DNA from: Branchiostoma floridae | Lineage: Eukaryota; Chordata; Leptocardii; Amphioxiformes; Branchiostomatidae | Direction of reading: 5' to 3' | Length of the DNA stretch: 64,000 nucleotides | Assembly: GCF_000003815.2 (NCBI RefSeq) | Contig: NC_049990.1 | Span: 1,563,464-1,627,463 of the forward strand | Part shown: positions 33,617 to 43,679 of the stretch, in pieces | How positions within the stretch are numbered: position 1 is the first letter of the stretch | Layout: each line of letters begins with the position of its first letter | Translations under genes and position numbers: made by a program | The notes under the pieces: model-generated | What the model was told of the DNA's origin: nothing | The model's input: only the letters and a program-made list of their open reading frames with translations | The model's database searches: none

Positions 33617-36600
33617 ATGTGGAAGTTTCTGCTCTTCATCGCAGCTGTGATCATCTGGCCAACCTCGGCACAAGGTAGATATTATTTCACGACCTTGATA
33701 TATCTTCGGCCTAAGCCGTTTTTCAAGACGTTATGGGCGGAGGGGTCAGAGGTCTTTTCTTCTTAATAATAGTACACGCAATAATTTACAATTGAACATT
33801 GTATATGTATACCCACTGGGAGAGATTAATTAAGTATAGTTTACAGATGCATGTACATGATATTTACCTTGTCAACCAATACAAGAATCATATTCTACTG
33901 AGAGAATTCGACTTCTTGTCGCTTCTTTATGATCCTGAATGAAAATGTAAGGGTATGAATTTCATTAGGAATATGAATTTATAATAATAAACATGCATGT
34001 CTAGTTTCCTACAGGCCATCCAGTCTAACGCCTGTGGCTGGGATAAGGATTAACTGTTATTGCCTCTGTCAGTCAACCATTTTGTCTCGGGCCAAGCTCT
34101 CCCTAGCCTCTACCAGGCTCCCCGTTTCGGTGGAAAAATGGCAGACACTGACCAAGTAGACAGATAACACGCTATAGGAGTTAGCCGGCAAGAGGAGTGC
34201 AGTTCGCAACCTACGAAAACTATACTCTGCTTACCCGCCAGACTAACTCCTCTGGCATGTTATCAATTTCGCCATGGCCATTTTCTACTATTTTTCCAGC
34301 GGCCTGAGAAGCCTGATAGAGGCTAAGCTGACTTTAAAGATTGAGCGTATTTTTTTTTCCAAATTTCAGAGGGAAGCGTCCGTCTGGTCGGCGGCAGCGG
34401 CGCCCATGAGGGAAGAGTTGAGGTGTTCCATGACAACCAATGGGGAACCATCTGTGACGACGGCTGGGACATCGCGGACGCGCGCGTGGTCTGCCGTCAG
34501 CTGGGCTATCCGGGCGCGGACGAAGCAAAGGTCTTCTCCTTTTTTGGCGAAGGCACTGGGCGGATCTGGCTGTTCGATGTACGGTGTGTCGGTAACGAGA
34601 CGAGCATTTCCCAGTGCTGGCACCGAGGCTGGGGTTACCACCACTGCAACCACAGGGAGGACTCCGGGGTGGTTTGTACACGTAAGCAGTATTTCAACTC
34701 TATATCAGTATCTTATAGAGCTGGTATTACATATATGGACACATATTATACAATAAGGACAGATATACTAGAAAAGCTATATCTAATGCAATCACAGGGA
34801 GGACTCCGGGGTGGTTTGTACACGTAAGTAGTATTTCTCTATATCAGTATATTATAGAGCTGGTATTATATATAACAAGGACATACATTATGTATAATAA
34901 GGACAGATATACTGGAAAAGCTATATCTAATGCAATCACAGGGAGCTCGAGGACTCCGGGGTGGTTTGTACACGTAAGCAAAGTGCAGTATTTACTTATT
35001 TATCTATTCTGTATCTTATATACTCGTAACAGCTGTGTGTAACATGTTACATGTTTAATCTTTTCCCAGTCGATGACTGTGCCTCCTCCCCCTGTGCACA
35101 CGGCATCTGCACTGATGGTCACATGAGCTACACCTGTAGCTGTGAGAACGGCTGGACAGGAACCAACTGTGACCATAGTTAGTATTTCATTCTTACAGTG
35201 ACGTAAACTTGTAACGTTATCCCATCATTCAAGATAAGATGGCTTCGATACGAAAAAGAACAAATTTTAAGAAAATACACAGCAATAACACAAACACATA
35301 ATATTCACGCCTATTCTCTTTACGTCTAGTGTACTTTGGTGTATTTTATGTCGTACTTTTCGTTCCCGAAAGCTGCCCGGCCGGGCCCCGGTTTGGAAAT
35401 GTGACGTATGCCTTCCGGGGACTCTTCAAGATACTCCCCCTAGGGACTAGTAAACTAATTAGGATGATACTCATGTTAGATATTGTTAGGAAATGACCAA
35501 CACTTTCTCGCTCAATCTACGTATGAGACTCTAAAATCTCTTTTACATTTTCCAGACATCGATGAGTGCTTGTCCTCCCCATGCATTCACGGCACCTGTA
35601 TTGACGAAGTAGCGACCTACACCTGTAGCTGTGAGCTCGGCTGGACAGGACACGACTGTGATCAAGGTCAGTATTTGATAGCTCTTCCTTAGACTTAGAT
35701 CATCCCGTGTCTGGTGACACATTGGGCTGCTAGCAGTCTCCAATCAGTGCGATAAAATAGAGAGCAATAGGGAGCACTACTGAATGAAACAACTTCACTT
35801 TTATATTGGTAATTTGATGGCTCGGTGACAGGAAATTTCCATGTACATTTATTGGAGTCCAAAAGAAGACGTCTTTCTTTCGTCATTGTTTTCCAGCTAA
35901 CGTAACGAGCTGGTGTGTTACGCCGAACGGCGGTTATACCGGCTATATAGATACAGATACAGATACAGAAGCTGGTGTGTTACGCCGAGCGGCGGTTATA
36001 CCGGCTATGTAGATACAGATACAGACAGATACAGACTATATATACATACAGAAAGGGAGCGAAAACAATTGCTGTATAACATCGCATAACACCCACGTAT
36101 TTATTTCAGTTGAAGACTGCTCGACCTCCCCATGCGCACACGGTATCTGTACTGATGGAGTGCCGAGTTTCACCTGTAGCTGTGAGAACGGCTGGACAGG
36201 ACTCAAGTGTGACCAAGGTTGGTATTTTCTTTTAAACTACGCTTATAATAGATGGATGTCAACGGGTGAGCATGTTTTTTTTCTGCTAGCGACGTGAATC
36301 ATGGGTAATATGTCAAAGGTGATGGCCCATCAGAAGTCAACAGTCTCGTCTCGACCATTGTCAAGATTTGCATGACAATGTTCGGAACATAATGGCGCTG
36401 GCAAAATGGCTGAACTTTTACATTCGAATATTCATGGGGCCTTAAACTTTGACATATTACCCAGAATTCCTGTCAAATGACAAATAGAAACAGCTCTAGT
36501 TATTGGCAAAATGACATTATTGAATTATATTTCTCTTGTTTTAAAATCCAGACATTGACGAGTGCGCGAGCAACCCTTGCTGGTTGGGAGGGACCTGTCT

Positions 36601-39600
36601 GGATCACGTGAACGGCTACAGCTGTGTCTGTCCTAAAGATGCCACAGGGAAACACTGTGAGACCGGTACGTACCACGCTTTTTTTTAAATACTAGGCAAA
36701 AGCGTACTCTCCGAGTTTCAACTCTGGCTGTTTTGTCTCATAATTCTTTATCTGTCTTTCTGTTTTGCACAGTTTTCTTTATGTCTCGCGTCCCAACGTC
36801 ATTGGCCAGCTGACTCCCTTTGGCCGGCTATTCTCCAGCTTTGATACTATTTTATGCCACTGGTAAGTCTGGTCGGAGTTTAGTTTCCTTTACAAATTGC
36901 CTCCTGTAATTTTTGTGTGCTCCAGTGACTTTTGCCGGGGAATGTTATTGAGTTCTCGACCTCGGCTGTCAGCCACCGAGACGCGTCCCAGGCCTGCAGC
37001 GAGAAGGACAGTCACATGGCGGACGTGAGAAGCGAACCACAGGAACAGTTCCTGGCCAGCACCATCGCGGCCACCACCGGCGTGCCCAACTGGCTGGCCA
37101 TGAAAACTGCGCCGTTACCCATGCTCTACAGTGATGGGACTCCTTTTATGGGTATATATATTCATACAATTAGCAATACTGAAAGGGACACTAGGTACAT
37201 ATAGGCGTGAAAATGTAACACCAACTATGTCTAAGAATTATCTACTTAAACATTGTTTCACTTTAACATTGTTTCACTTTAACATTGCTTCAAAAATTGA
37301 GCTTTAACGTTACATTTTATTGTTTCATTTTCATACAGGTCCCCTACATTGGTTGGAAGGCGAACCTTCGTCGCCGGTGGACATGTGTGTTCTCCTGGAC
37401 AGCTCCAACAGCTACCAGGCAAAAACTGTTTTCTGCACGGAGCAACACAACTACATTTGCCAGTCTGGTACACAACGATATTCCTACTTAAAACATTTTA
37501 ACGTTTCATTCAGCATTTGTCGTATACAGAAATCAACATAAACTGAACAAATTACCGACTGAATACGCCAAATAGCAATTACTCAAGCAACTTGATATAA
37601 TTTTGGATATGTTCAGACGTCTGAAACAATTTTTGTTCCTATCGAATACTTGAACTCCTAAAATTGTCTTCAATTCTTTTACTTGAGTTATATGAGTTAC
37701 ATAGTTAGGATATAAAACCTCAGTGTTTGTTTGTGCCTTTATTTCAACCGCTTTTCGTGGAGGTGTCACCTGGAACGTCTGGCTGTTTCCAAAATCACAT
37801 CCAGTTGCTTGTCAATGAGTAATAGCTATTTGGCATGTCGTATTACCTGGATGCCTAACTGTCTGGCTATGAAAACTGGCCAGCTAGACATTCATCCATT
37901 TATTGCATTTAAAATTAACTTGGAAATTAGTTATTTAAACATTTGCGATGACATATTTTTCTACCCGTACAGCTCTGAAGTCGTGTGCGCCAAACGTGTG
38001 TCAGAACGGCGGAAACTGCACCTCCTGTTTCGGCGGCTCCACCACCTTCTGTGACTGTCCTGGGGGGTTTGGAGGAAATCTCTGTGAAATCAGTAAGTAA
38101 TTTCATGTACAATAAAGGTCTTTCATTATAATTAAATGGCCATCCACTTTTAGCATAAAAGACAATCTAGGTGTCATTTCATGACTTTTAAAATATAAAG
38201 TATGATTCTTATTGTTCGAGTTTATCTGCTTCGGTAGCAGAAGCGAACATAGTCCTGAGCGAACTACTATCCAGATGGTACCCAGGCTAGCTGGACTAGA
38301 GGACTGTAACTATATGTATATATATATATATAGTGATTACCAAATTCTTTGATACTTCAACAGACATTGACGAGTACGCTTCCAGCCCGTGCCAAAATGG
38401 CGGGATTTGCATTGACGATCTCAACACCTACCACTGCATCTGTCCAACCGGTTTTCAAGGGGACAACTGCGAGCTAGGTTGGTGTGATATGGCCTTAATT
38501 CGGGCTGAAAACCGTTTTCCTAAGGCCTAGGTCACATTTCCAAACCGGGACCCGACCGGGTAGCTTATGGGGACGAAAAGTATGATATAAAAGACACTAA
38601 ACTAAGTAAGACGTAATGAGAAATGTCATCGGCATTGCTTGTGTATATTTTACGAATGTATTTCTGCTTTCGTTTCCACAAACAACCCGGCCGGGCCCCG
38701 GTTTGGAAATGTGGCCTAAGCCTTACACGGGCTGAAACCATCTTCATGGCCTGAGTGCACCCCGTACTACTTGTCCTTGTCGTTGGCTTGCCCAAACTCG
38801 ACTATGTAGAGATCCAGTCGTCTCCTTAATGAACACAGACACATTTGGGACCGCATGACAACCTAATGAAGGTTGTGTGATGCTTGCTATATTTAGGCAT
38901 ATTATACCGAATACAAGTTCCTGTCATATCCTGTCATATAGAACAATCAGTACTAACGTTTTTCTTGCCTATCTTTCAGACATAGACCTGTGTTCCCCCG
39001 ACCCGTGTCCATCCGGTTTCACCTGTCAGGACGTTGGGTCCTCCATCTATTGTCTTGGTTAGTCGTTTTTTATCACCATTCTGTGTTAGCTAAAGAACTG
39101 AATAAAACATCAAGTATCACCATTGCTACACATTATAGGCAAACTGTTCCAGTAAGGCCTTGGAAATATTATGCTTCCGCTTACCCTAACGACCATAGAA
39201 AAACCTGTAGAAAGACCCTTGCGGTCCTTGGGGGGGGGGGGGGGGTTGTTGGCGCAAGGGACATAAAATCTTCGATATGACATCTGAGATTTAAAGTATT
39301 TCACCCTCCACTCACAGATTTTAAAAGGCTTTGAATAGTTTGAATTATGTTTGTATGATTACAGTGTGATGTTGACAACATCAGTGTCATGCATTTTAGC
39401 TTTTTCGGGTTCACCTGAATGTGTCTGTTTACCTTGACCAACATCTAAAAAATGTGTAAATATTATATTTTAAAAAATCCCTATCCATTTTTTTTATTGA
39501 ATTTTCACTGCAAACGTGACACAGTTTTCAGCAAATTGCATTATGGGTAGTAATCTTTTTTTTTAATTTACATGATATTGATGCATTCTAATAAGCAACT

Positions 39601-39816
39601 TTCTTTTTTAAACACAATGTACACTTCCTAACGATAAAATTTTGTTTATCATTTTCGCATACAAATACTGCTAAGACCCTTACCCATTGCTAACACTTTT
39701 CTTTAGGCCGTTCCGTCGCCCGGGGCCTGCCGTACCAGTGCAGCAGCGCCTCCTGTCCGGATGGTATGAACTGCATCCAGGAGGGTGTGGCGGCCTTCTC
39801 CTGCAGACCTGAGTGA
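33617..39816 (+). CDS. Secreted SRCR-EGF-C-type lectin-EGF protein (frameshifted in lectin domain)
   Basis: Twelve exons, all phase 1: 33617-33674 (signal peptide [19 protein letters not shown]), 34370-34681 ([30 protein letters not shown]), EGF exons 35070-35177, 35556-35666, 36110-36217, 36552-36665, C-type lectin-like exons 36926-37151 and 37339-37467 ([29 protein letters not shown]), EGF exons 37973-38092 and 38364-38477, and two four-cysteine exons 38980-39057 and 39707-39816. About 528 residues once the frameshift is ignored. AATAAA lies at 39952. The first lectin exon has one base too many: GECY is followed by TGA unless a T near 36949 is skipped. The EGF at 38364 has Tyr in place of its first Cys (DEYAS). 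Several EGFs have the DIDEC calcium-binding start. The module set suggests an extracellular recognition or adhesion role; the ligand is unknown. Confidence 0.85.
34104..34325. mobile_element. MITE, family B, in SRCR gene intron 1
   Basis: Inverted ends TAGCCTCTACCAGGC / GCCTGATAGAGGCTA. Its interior has GAGTTAGCCGGCAAGAGGAG opposite TAACTCCTCTGGCA, similar to family A. It ends 44 bases before the SRCR exon. Confidence 0.8.
34652..34975 (+). repeat. Tandem triplication of the SRCR exon end plus splice donor
   Basis: The last ~35 bases of the SRCR exon (GGAGGACTCCGGGGTGGTTT and on), with the GTAAG donor and about 110 bases of intron, are present three times, with donors after 34681, 34823 and 34973. 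The extra copies are in other frames, and read-through from the first donor stops at the second. The first donor fits the phase of the next exon. Confidence 0.9.
35325..35415. mobile_element. Half copy of MITE family C
   Basis: It ends in GGCCCCGGTTTGGAAATGTG, matching the right arm of the complete copy at 38522-38724. Intronic. Confidence 0.55.
35895..36025. repeat. Direct duplication with GATACA run
   Basis: GCTGGTGTGTTACGCCGAAC plus GGCGGTTATACCGGCTAT occurs twice, each followed by AGATACAGATACAG. A degenerate relative lies at 21778. Probably a dispersed transposon end; the type is unknown. Confidence 0.6.
37534..37862. mobile_element. Degenerate inverted Penelope-element ends in SRCR gene intron 8
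   Basis: At 37556-37610 a decayed form of TACGCCAAAAATAGTTACTC plus CAAGCAACTGGATATGG, and at 37770-37862 its inverse (CCAGTTGCTTG, GTATTACCTGGATGCCTAAC). Both match the terminal repeats of the element at 58771-62260. Confidence 0.55.
38522..38724. mobile_element. MITE, family C
   Basis: Terminal inverted repeats of about 27 bases, AAGGCCTAGGTCACATTTCC and its near-complement ending GGCCTAAGCCTT, with GACCCGACCGGG / CCCGGCCGGGCC inside. Intronic. Half copies at 35325 and 58378. Confidence 0.8.
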
Positions 39817-39951
39817 CGTCACCATTGGAGCCTTCCACGTGACGACGACCAGCCAATGGCTGACTTCATGCGTGATTAGGAAATGCGTTGTTTCCTGATT
39901 TGTGGCCTAACTAGAGATAGAAGCACCTGGAGATAGACGACGTTATGGATG

Positions 39952-39957
39952 AATAAA
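39952..39957 (+). terminator. Poly(A) signal of the SRCR-EGF-CTLD gene
   Basis: AATAAA 136 bases after the stop codon at 39814-39816. Confidence 0.65.
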
Positions 39958-40184
39958 TCTTGTGCATGAAAATCGTACAGTTTATGTCTATTGTTTACTC
40001 GGGCTTTTCATATACAATTGTGTATATATAGTATCACCTCTCTTCATACATGTGCACGCATCTCAAACCTGCCGTATAGAGCTAGTTCCGTGAATCCGTA
40101 AGCGGAGGTTTTACCCCAGGGTTGGTCCCTGATATTGTTAGGATATGTTGTAAGGAATCGCGCTCGTCATTTCGGTGACTAAGG

Positions 40185-40425
40185 CCCCCTTTCCACTAGG
40201 ACGGCGATCGCGCTGCGCTCTCACTGCGACCTACATATGATATGTGTAACCTTCACTTTCACACTGGGTATATCATACAAAACGTAAAAGTGTGATTGAG
40301 AAGACAACAAAACGCACAAAGTGTAACAAGATTCGTTTCTTTTCGATACAATTCGTTGAGCTATATGTCAAATCTTAGGTCGCAGAGAGAGCGCGGCGAG
40401 AGCGCCGTCCTAGTGGAAAGGGGGT
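40185..40425. mobile_element. MITE, family F
   Basis: Inverted ends of about 16 bases (CCCCCTTTCCACTAGGAC and the complementary GTCCTAGTGGAAAGGGG), with further pairing of GCGATCGCGCTGCGCTCTC against the right end. No ORF. Confidence 0.82.
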
Positions 40426-40852
40426 ATAACGGGCCGGTGCAGAGACTTCCGACCACAACGAGAACCAGAGTCCTTGAACACAAACGCCCCAGCTCGCTGT
40501 CGTCGGAAGTCTCTCAACATATGCACATTGAATCGCCGGACCATGCCGTACCATTGGACAAAGTCAGAATGCTGGTACTGGACACTGAACAGGACTACTT
40601 TGTAAGAGGTATAAAGAAGGCCATATACACCAGGGCACTCCAGCCATCACTGAACAGAGACGGTGGACGCTATAAACTTCCTGGTACGTTTGACCAGATG
40701 CTGACGTCACGTATCCGTAAGATCACATGTTAATAAGATCACGTGTCCGTAACTCTCGCGAGTTTACGACCTGAACTGATTGCTCATCAGTATTGATCCC
40801 GAAGAAGGCGACAGTAGTTGTTGAAAATTTGATCCGTTTGTACTTTGAGCTA
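40426..40852 (+). pseudogene. Penelope-like element, C-terminal remnant
   Basis: A reading frame ending at 40733 encodes RVLEHKRPSSLSSEV, then VLDTEQDYFVRGIKKAIYTR and LNRDGGRYKLP, which match the C-terminal part of Penelope GIY-YIG endonucleases (E.W/Y..RGIKEAI...LNRDGG). No reverse transcriptase precedes it. The 3' trailer (GAAGAAGGCGACAGTAGTTG at 40801) resembles 57940. The remnant is interrupted by the inverted-repeat element beginning at 40853. Confidence 0.7.
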
Positions 40853-41806
40853 TGTCCAGTATCAGGGTGAAGTGCACGAAGTTAGGGTGTACGAAGTTGT
40901 ACGAAGTTGTACGAAGTTACAACCGTTTCCCACTGGCTTTGATGCTATATCGGGAGTCACAGATGACGTCAAAACATTTATTGGATGACGTAATCTAACT
41001 TCGTACAGTAGGCAGGGTAGGGTGTCAAGTGTACGAACTTGTCCGAAGTTGTGCAAAGTTACGTGACGTCATCTAACTTCGTACAGTAGGCAGGGTAGGG
41101 CGGCATGTGTGCGAAGTTGTCCTAAGTTGTGCAAAGTTACATATATACGTGACGTCATCTAACTTTGGACAGTGGGCAGGGTAGGTCTACAAGTGTGCGA
41201 AGTTGTCCTAAGTTGTGCAAAGTTACGTGACGTCATCTAACTTTGGACAGTGGGCAGGGTAGGTCAACAAGTGTGCGAAGTTGTCCTAAGTTGTGCAAAG
41301 TTACGTGACGTCATCTAACTTTGGACAGTGGGCAAGGTAGGTCAACAAGTGTGCGAAGTTGTCCTAAGTTGTGCAAAGTTACGTGACGTCATCTAACTCT
41401 GGACAGTGGGCAGGGTAGGGCGGCATGTGTACGAATTTGTCCAAAGTTAATTAATACATAGTAAAAACTTATATATGTGTAAATAAGATACACACCACTC
41501 ACGCATATAAACAGATAAAATATAGATGCACATTAATCAGCACAAAATTAATGTTCATGCATTGTAAAAAAATTCATTTATTTCACTTTTTTTGTCTTTT
41601 ATTTCTCCTCTAAACGTTCGTTTTAACAATGCGCACAAAATAATTTAAGCTCACTCTTAATATTATATTTCCCTTTTTTTACGTCACTTCTAAATACAAG
41701 TACCTGAAAACATCTCCCCTATCTATTTATAAACTACATGTATTGCAGTCATCTTTCACTACTTTGTATCATAAGAAGTAGTAGTTGTTATGTTATTCCT
41801 TGTAAT

Positions 41807-42693
41807 TTAACAATTAATTGAAGTACTTCCACCATTTAGTACATAAGTAAACCCAGCAGACGGACTACCACTGTCCGTATGGTCTTTCCGCAACTTCGTG
41901 TAAACATCAGTCACAAGTTCTTGAATCCATTTACAGATAGTAGATTTCCCAGCGCCTGCCAAGACAACAGGTAAATGCCATTTTGATCCCCGCTAATAGA
42001 TGTTTAAAAAGAATAGAACAAATGAAATAAAAGCAGCCGTGGCGCAATACAGAGATTGAAAAACGACACCATTCTACGAACGCATTCCAGGTTCGAATTA
42101 AAAAAAAAACACCTGAGCAAATGACGTAAATGTCTGTTGGTGACGTTAAGCAAAAGAATGTTCGACAAGGTATGGTTCTAGAAATGACGGTTGTAAATTT
42201 TGAACATATAACGTTATATCTACATTGAATCAAACGTTTGATTTGAAACAATAAAAAAGGTGTTTAGAAGTAAATCTACCTGTTGGCAGACAGATGGCTG
42301 TCCACAGAAGAACATTTTCCCTCCATTTGGTGTCAGGTGGAGAGACTTGTGCATGGCTTACAGCAAAAGCCGCGACCGTGATAAGGCTATATAAAACAGC
42401 CACCGTTGGCACGCACAAAACAGATGCAACAGCACAACATCCCTGTGAAGAATAAGACAAATCTTAATAAAGATAAGTAATCTGCATTCTGATAAAAAAT
42501 ATGTTGTTTTGTAAGATGTAACTTCTAAAGAATAGAAGATTTATGAATCAAAAGTCAGAACTCAAAACATATCAAGGTGCGATTAATACGACTAACCCAC
42601 CTGAACAAGTTCTTCCGGAAAATCCTTCCAGTCAAACTCGACTTTCCAGGACGAATGGAGATCTGTAGCCTTCAAAGATTTACTGCACGACAT
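41807..42693 (-). pseudogene. P-loop NTPase gene fragment inside the inverted-repeat element
   Basis: Three exons in phase: 42693-42601 (MSCSKSLKATDLHSSW, ending DFPEELVQ), 42442-42280 (a hydrophobic helix ALYS-like VAVLYSLITVAAFAV, ending ICLPTG), 41955-41807 (GKST, then ICKWIQELVTDVYTKLRKDH, stop TAA). The join of exons 2 and 3 creates LPTGAGKST, a Walker A motif. The order of an FPEEL-type segment, an alanine-rich helix, then an ILLPTGAGKS loop resembles the N-terminal part of DUF3987-type ATPases; this is a tentative family guess. At about 102 residues it is far too short for an ATPase (no Walker B), so it looks like a 5' gene fragment, captured or truncated. Whether it is expressed cannot be told. 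Confidence 0.55.
42028..42215. repeat. Direct repeat, copy 1 (intron of P-loop fragment)
   Basis: Matches 42758-42965: AGCCGTGG, GAAAAACGACACC, GAACGCATTCC, TTCGAATTA, AACACCTGAG, TGACGTAAA and GTTCTAGAAATGAC occur in the same order. One copy lies upstream of the first exon and one inside the second intron. It has a faint tRNA-like look (CAGGTTCGAATT). Confidence 0.7.
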
Positions 42694-42757
42694 GATATGA
42701 TATAATATTGTCCGTAAATCCCCCGTTAAAAAGTCTATTTCGTCAAAGACACGGACT

Positions 42758-42965
42758 AAAAAGTAGCCGTGGAGACTTCATCGCCACACGGTTTCAAACT
42801 GTTAGACTGAAAAACGACACCGTTCGGTGAACGCATTCCGGTTTCGAATTACGAAAACACCTGAGTTAGTGACGTAAACGTCAGATTGTGACGTCTAAGA
42901 AGATGAGAACATTAGAAGAAAGGTTCTAGAAATGACAGTTGAGACATTTGAACGTAACACAGAAA
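42758..42965. repeat. Direct repeat, copy 2 (upstream of P-loop fragment)
   Basis: Second copy of the ~190-base repeat at 42028-42215, in the same orientation, immediately upstream of the minus-strand start codon at 42693. Confidence 0.7.
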
Positions 42966-43679
42966 ACTTGTAGACGCGTAGTGGAGTATATATATCGCCA
43001 AAGTCAAGCTAGGCGACATCTTCCTAGGAATACGCGACCTGATCAGTACACCCGGCTGACTGTCCAAAGTTTAGATGACGTCATGGTTAGCGTGACGTCA
43101 TAACTTCGGACAAGTTCGTACAACTCCGTACACCACCCGGCTGACTGTCCAAAGTTTAGATGACGTCATGGTTAGCGTGACGTCATAACTTCGGACAAGT
43201 TCGTACAACTCCGTACACCACCCGGCTGACTGTCCAAAGTTTAGATGACGTCATAACTTCGGACAAGTTCGTACAACTTTGAACAACTTTGGACAACTTC
43301 AGACATCTAACTTAACTTAGGACAACTTCGTGCATTTCACCCTGATACTGGACATGGGTGTGTACTTTTGTGTTGGAAGAAAGTTTAGCATTTTCCATTT
43401 GCTTTTGGTAAAAATATGGGCTTTGATCTTCGTCAATCATCCCCTTAAAACCCATACTTAAGGCTCAAAAATGACTTTATAAAAATGGGGAGCTCTTAGG
43501 AAATCTAGATACGATCTTGAAAATAATGTTAGTAGTGTGTGTGTGTGTGTGAAGTCATCAATGATCATCCTTAGCTACAAGCTTAATTCCTCTATTTATT
43601 TGACCCGAATATTGACCTGGAACTTCAGCAATTGTCCCATAGCAACCAATACAATGCTATGATTCTCAAAAATTATTTT

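Larger units (their letters stand above)
40853..43355. mobile_element. 2.5-kb DNA element with long repetitive terminal inverted repeats
   Basis: The ends are inverted copies (CCAGTATCAGGGTGAAGTGC at left; CACCCTGATACTGG at right). Subterminal regions are tandem arrays in opposite orientation: ~78-base units at 40900-41445 (GTGCGAAGTTGTCCTAAGTT, CGTGACGTCATCTAACTTTG) and ~84-base units at 43048-43320. Inside lies a minus-strand three-exon gene fragment with a P-loop (41807-42693) and no transposase. The flanks match the decayed Penelope copy near 57940-57985, so it inserted into such a remnant. The class is unknown. Confidence 0.75.

Noticed and set aside
34274-34756. 160-codon plus-strand ORF and minus-strand ORFs over the SRCR exon
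   Set aside because: Out-of-frame shadows of a clear SRCR exon.
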